A DNA stretch of 8,244 bases from contig JAUQOX010000123.1 in assembly GCA_030550695.1 (NCBI GenBank), positions 1-8,244 on the forward strand. The letters run 5' to 3'. The stretch's first letter is position 1, and the number at the start of each line of letters is the position of its first letter. A program made the position numbers and the translations under genes. Positions 7,179 through 8,244 of the stretch are shown here, piece after piece. The notes beneath the pieces are model-generated. The model had not been told where the DNA came from, searched no databases, and saw only the letters and a program-made list of their open reading frames with translations. This DNA comes from Gemmatimonadota bacterium (GTDB lineage Bacteria > Gemmatimonadota > Gemmatimonadetes > Longimicrobiales > Gaopeijiaceae).

Positions 7179-8033
7179 ATGCACATTGCCCGGATCTTCC
7201 TCCTGATGGCCGGCCTCACGGCCCTTCTGGTGGCCTTCGGCGGCTATTTCGGGGGCCAGAGCGGAGCCCTCTTCGTCTTCGCCCTCGCCGCCATCATGAA
7301 CCTGGGGATGTATTGGTTCAGCGACCGGGTGGTTCTGAAGATGTACGGCGCCCGGGTCATCGGTCCCCAGGATGCCCCGGAGCTCTATCGGATGGTGGAC
7401 CGGCTTCGGCAGCGCGCGGGGCTTCCCATGCCCGTGGTGGCCGTGGCCCCCTCGGAGCAGCCCAACGCCTTTGCCACCGGCCGCAACCCGGAGAACTCCG
7501 TGGTGTGCGTCACGGCGGGGCTTCTCAGGCTGTTGCCCCCCCGGCAACTGGAGGGGGTGATCGCCCACGAGCTGGCCCACATCAAGCACCGGCACATGCT
7601 CACCGGAACCCTCGCCGCCACCCTGGCCGGCGCCGTGGGGATGCTGGCTTCCATGGCCCGCTGGGTGGCCATCCTGGGGGGCGGCCACCGGGACGACGAC
7701 CGGAACCCCCTGGGCCTCCTGGTGCTCTCCATCGTGGCCCCCCTGGTGGCCATCATCATCCAGATGGCCGTGAGCCGCCAGAACGAGTTCCAGGCCGACC
7801 GCACCGGGGCCATCATCGCGGGTGATCCCCTGGCCCTGGCCGGGGCGTTGGAAAGCCTCGAGGCCTACGCCCGGCGGATCCCCATGGAGGTGAACCCGGC
7901 GGCCGCCCACCTGGCCATCGTGAACCCCTTTGCCGGCCAGAAGGGAGGCATCACCAACCTGTTCCGCACCCACCCCCCCACGGAGGTGCGGGTGGCCCGG
8001 CTGCGGGAGCAGGCCATGCGGGGCGACTACTGA
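7179..8033 (+). CDS. htpX: HtpX family membrane zinc metalloprotease (M48)
   Basis: HtpX is an inner-membrane endopeptidase that cleaves misfolded membrane proteins, acting alongside FtsH in envelope quality control. The 284-residue product has the usual family length. Two N-terminal membrane helices lie at about 4-22 and 27-46. The signature P-N-A-F-A-T-G-R-N-P begins near residue 95. The catalytic motif HELAH is at 130-134 (zinc ligands H130 and H134, catalytic E131), and the third ligand is probably E203 in NEFQAD. Two further hydrophobic segments at about 144-167 and 180-198 lie between these motifs, as expected for the family. The C-terminal LFRTHPPTEVRVARL is typical. All key residues are present. 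ATG 7179 is chosen because of the Shine-Dalgarno just upstream and because the protein starts directly with the first helix. The gene is followed by an intrinsic terminator. Heat or envelope-stress regulation is known in other bacteria; here only the masked ribosome site hints at it. Confidence 0.96.
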   Translation: MHIARIFLLMAGLTALLVAFGGYFGGQSGALFVFALAAIMNLGMYWFSDRVVLKMYGARVIGPQDAPELYRMVDRLRQRAGLPMPVVAVAPSEQPNAFATGRNPENSVVCVTAGLLRLLPPRQLEGVIAHELAHIKHRHMLTGTLAATLAGAVGMLASMARWVAILGGGHRDDDRNPLGLLVLSIVAPLVAIIIQMAVSRQNEFQADRTGAIIAGDPLALAGALESLEAYARRIPMEVNPAAAHLAIVNPFAGQKGGITNLFRTHPPTEVRVARLREQAMRGDY

Positions 8034-8087
8034 TCGGCGAACCCCCGGGGGGCCGAGACCCTCAGGACGGTGCGGCCCTCGGCGCGG

Positions 8088-8117
8088 AGGGGGACTGCAA
8101 GGTGCAGTCCCCCTTTT
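8088..8117 (+). terminator. Intrinsic terminator after htpX
   Basis: GGGGGACTGCA (8089-8099) and TGCAGTCCCCC (8103-8113) make a perfect 11-pair stem with a three-base loop, extendable by A8088-T8114, followed by TTTT (8114-8117). It lies 55 bases after the htpX stop and should end the transcript. The T-run is short, but the stem is very stable. Confidence 0.88.
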
Positions 8118-8138
8118 CGCTGGCGGCCTCCAAGGTTA

Positions 8139-8161
8139 GGGTGGGAGGGTGGGGTTGGGGG
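8139..8161 (+). promoter_or_regulatory. G-quadruplex motif upstream of the next gene
   Basis: Five G-runs in 23 bases (8139-8141, 8143-8145, 8147-8149, 8151-8154, 8157-8161) are separated by loops of one, one, one and two bases. Single-base loops with runs of three or more are the most stable known quadruplex pattern. It sits on the coding strand between the htpX terminator and the next start at 8229, so it would lie in the promoter or leader of that gene. The motif is read directly; a regulatory function is inferred. Confidence 0.6.
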
Positions 8162-8164
8162 CAG

Positions 8165-8180
8165 GTGGGTTCGTGGGTTC
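8165..8180 (+). repeat. 8-bp tandem direct repeat in the leader
   Basis: GTGGGTTC occurs twice in direct succession (8165-8172 and 8173-8180), followed by a third GTG. It lies just downstream of the quadruplex motif and about 50 bases before the next start. It could be a protein-binding repeat or a simple slippage product; no known operator is recognised. Confidence 0.4.
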
Positions 8181-8228
8181 GTGCTGTCCGGGGCGCGGCG
8201 AAGGAGTCCCCGGGGAAAGGACGGTTCC

Positions 8229-8244
8229 ATGGCGAAGGTGGTGG
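8229..8244 (+). CDS. Start of a further gene (partial; possibly DnaK)
   Basis: An ATG at 8229 is preceded by GGGGAAAGGA (8212-8221), a usable Shine-Dalgarno with a seven-base gap. Only five codons fit, M-A-K-V-V, with a sixth beginning in G. Many DnaK proteins begin M-A-K-V-(I/V)-G-I-D-L-G, and a chaperone next to the stress protease htpX would make sense, but five residues cannot settle identity. The preceding terminator shows this would be a separate transcript. No CIRCE element or sigma-32-type promoter was seen before it. Confidence 0.45.

Noticed and set aside
4812..7973. A 1053-codon open frame on the minus strand, opposite tamB and htpX
   Set aside because: It is antisense to two clearly conserved proteins, its product is low-complexity (G, P, H, Q, R-rich) with no domain pattern, and long antisense frames are expected in GC-rich genes.
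8118..8228. Heat-shock regulatory sites (CIRCE inverted repeat, sigma-32-like promoter) before the 8229 gene
   Set aside because: No TTAGCACTC/GAGTGCTAA pair or matching promoter boxes were found; TTGGGG near 8155 has no acceptable -10 partner.
8027..8230. A 67-codon minus-strand frame over the htpX terminator
   Set aside because: It runs through the terminator hairpin and repeat region, has no clear ribosome site and a low-complexity product.
1..8244. tRNA, rRNA, CRISPR repeats, insertion sequences or attachment sites
   Set aside because: No conserved RNA motifs, regularly spaced repeats, transposase features or terminal inverted repeats were seen on either strand.

Overview
The window is GC-rich (roughly 70% by eye) and comes from a diderm (Gram-negative) bacterium, because it encodes an outer-membrane beta-barrel insertase-type protein and a TamB envelope-spanning protein. 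Glycine is mostly written GGG, isoleucine ATC and leucine CTG/CTC. The gene pair would fit Gemmatimonadota or another GC-rich, non-proteobacterial diderm phylum, but no phylogenetic marker is present, so this placement is only a guess.

Layout, all on the + strand. Positions 1-101 may hold the tail of an upstream gene ending in TAA at 99-101 (weak). Positions 104-2401 encode a BamA/TamA-type Omp85 protein with a signal peptide, three POTRA domains, a 16-strand-type barrel and a C-terminal beta-signal. Positions 2403-6926 encode TamB, starting one base after the Omp85 stop. A gene-free stretch of about 250 bases (6927-7178) follows; it is rich in small hairpins and has no recognisable promoter. 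Positions 7179-8033 encode the membrane zinc protease HtpX, whose Shine-Dalgarno sequence lies inside a short predicted hairpin. A clear intrinsic terminator (8088-8117) closes the htpX transcript. The last ~125 bases hold a strong G-quadruplex motif, an 8-bp tandem repeat and, at 8229, the probable start of a further gene whose first residues (M-A-K-V-V) could be the beginning of DnaK.

Functionally the window is about the cell envelope. The Omp85 protein and TamB form the two halves of a TAM-like machine: TamB bridges the inner and outer membranes (in known homologues it carries phospholipid and/or helps outer-membrane protein assembly), and the Omp85 protein docks it at the outer membrane. 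HtpX degrades damaged inner-membrane proteins. No mobile element, tRNA, rRNA, CRISPR array or defence-like cassette was seen. I do not see a new biological system here. The points most worth a second look are regulatory (quadruplex, possible htpX RNA thermometer), compositional (GGATCC abundance, poly-G tract) and structural (paired cysteines in the Omp85 barrel).
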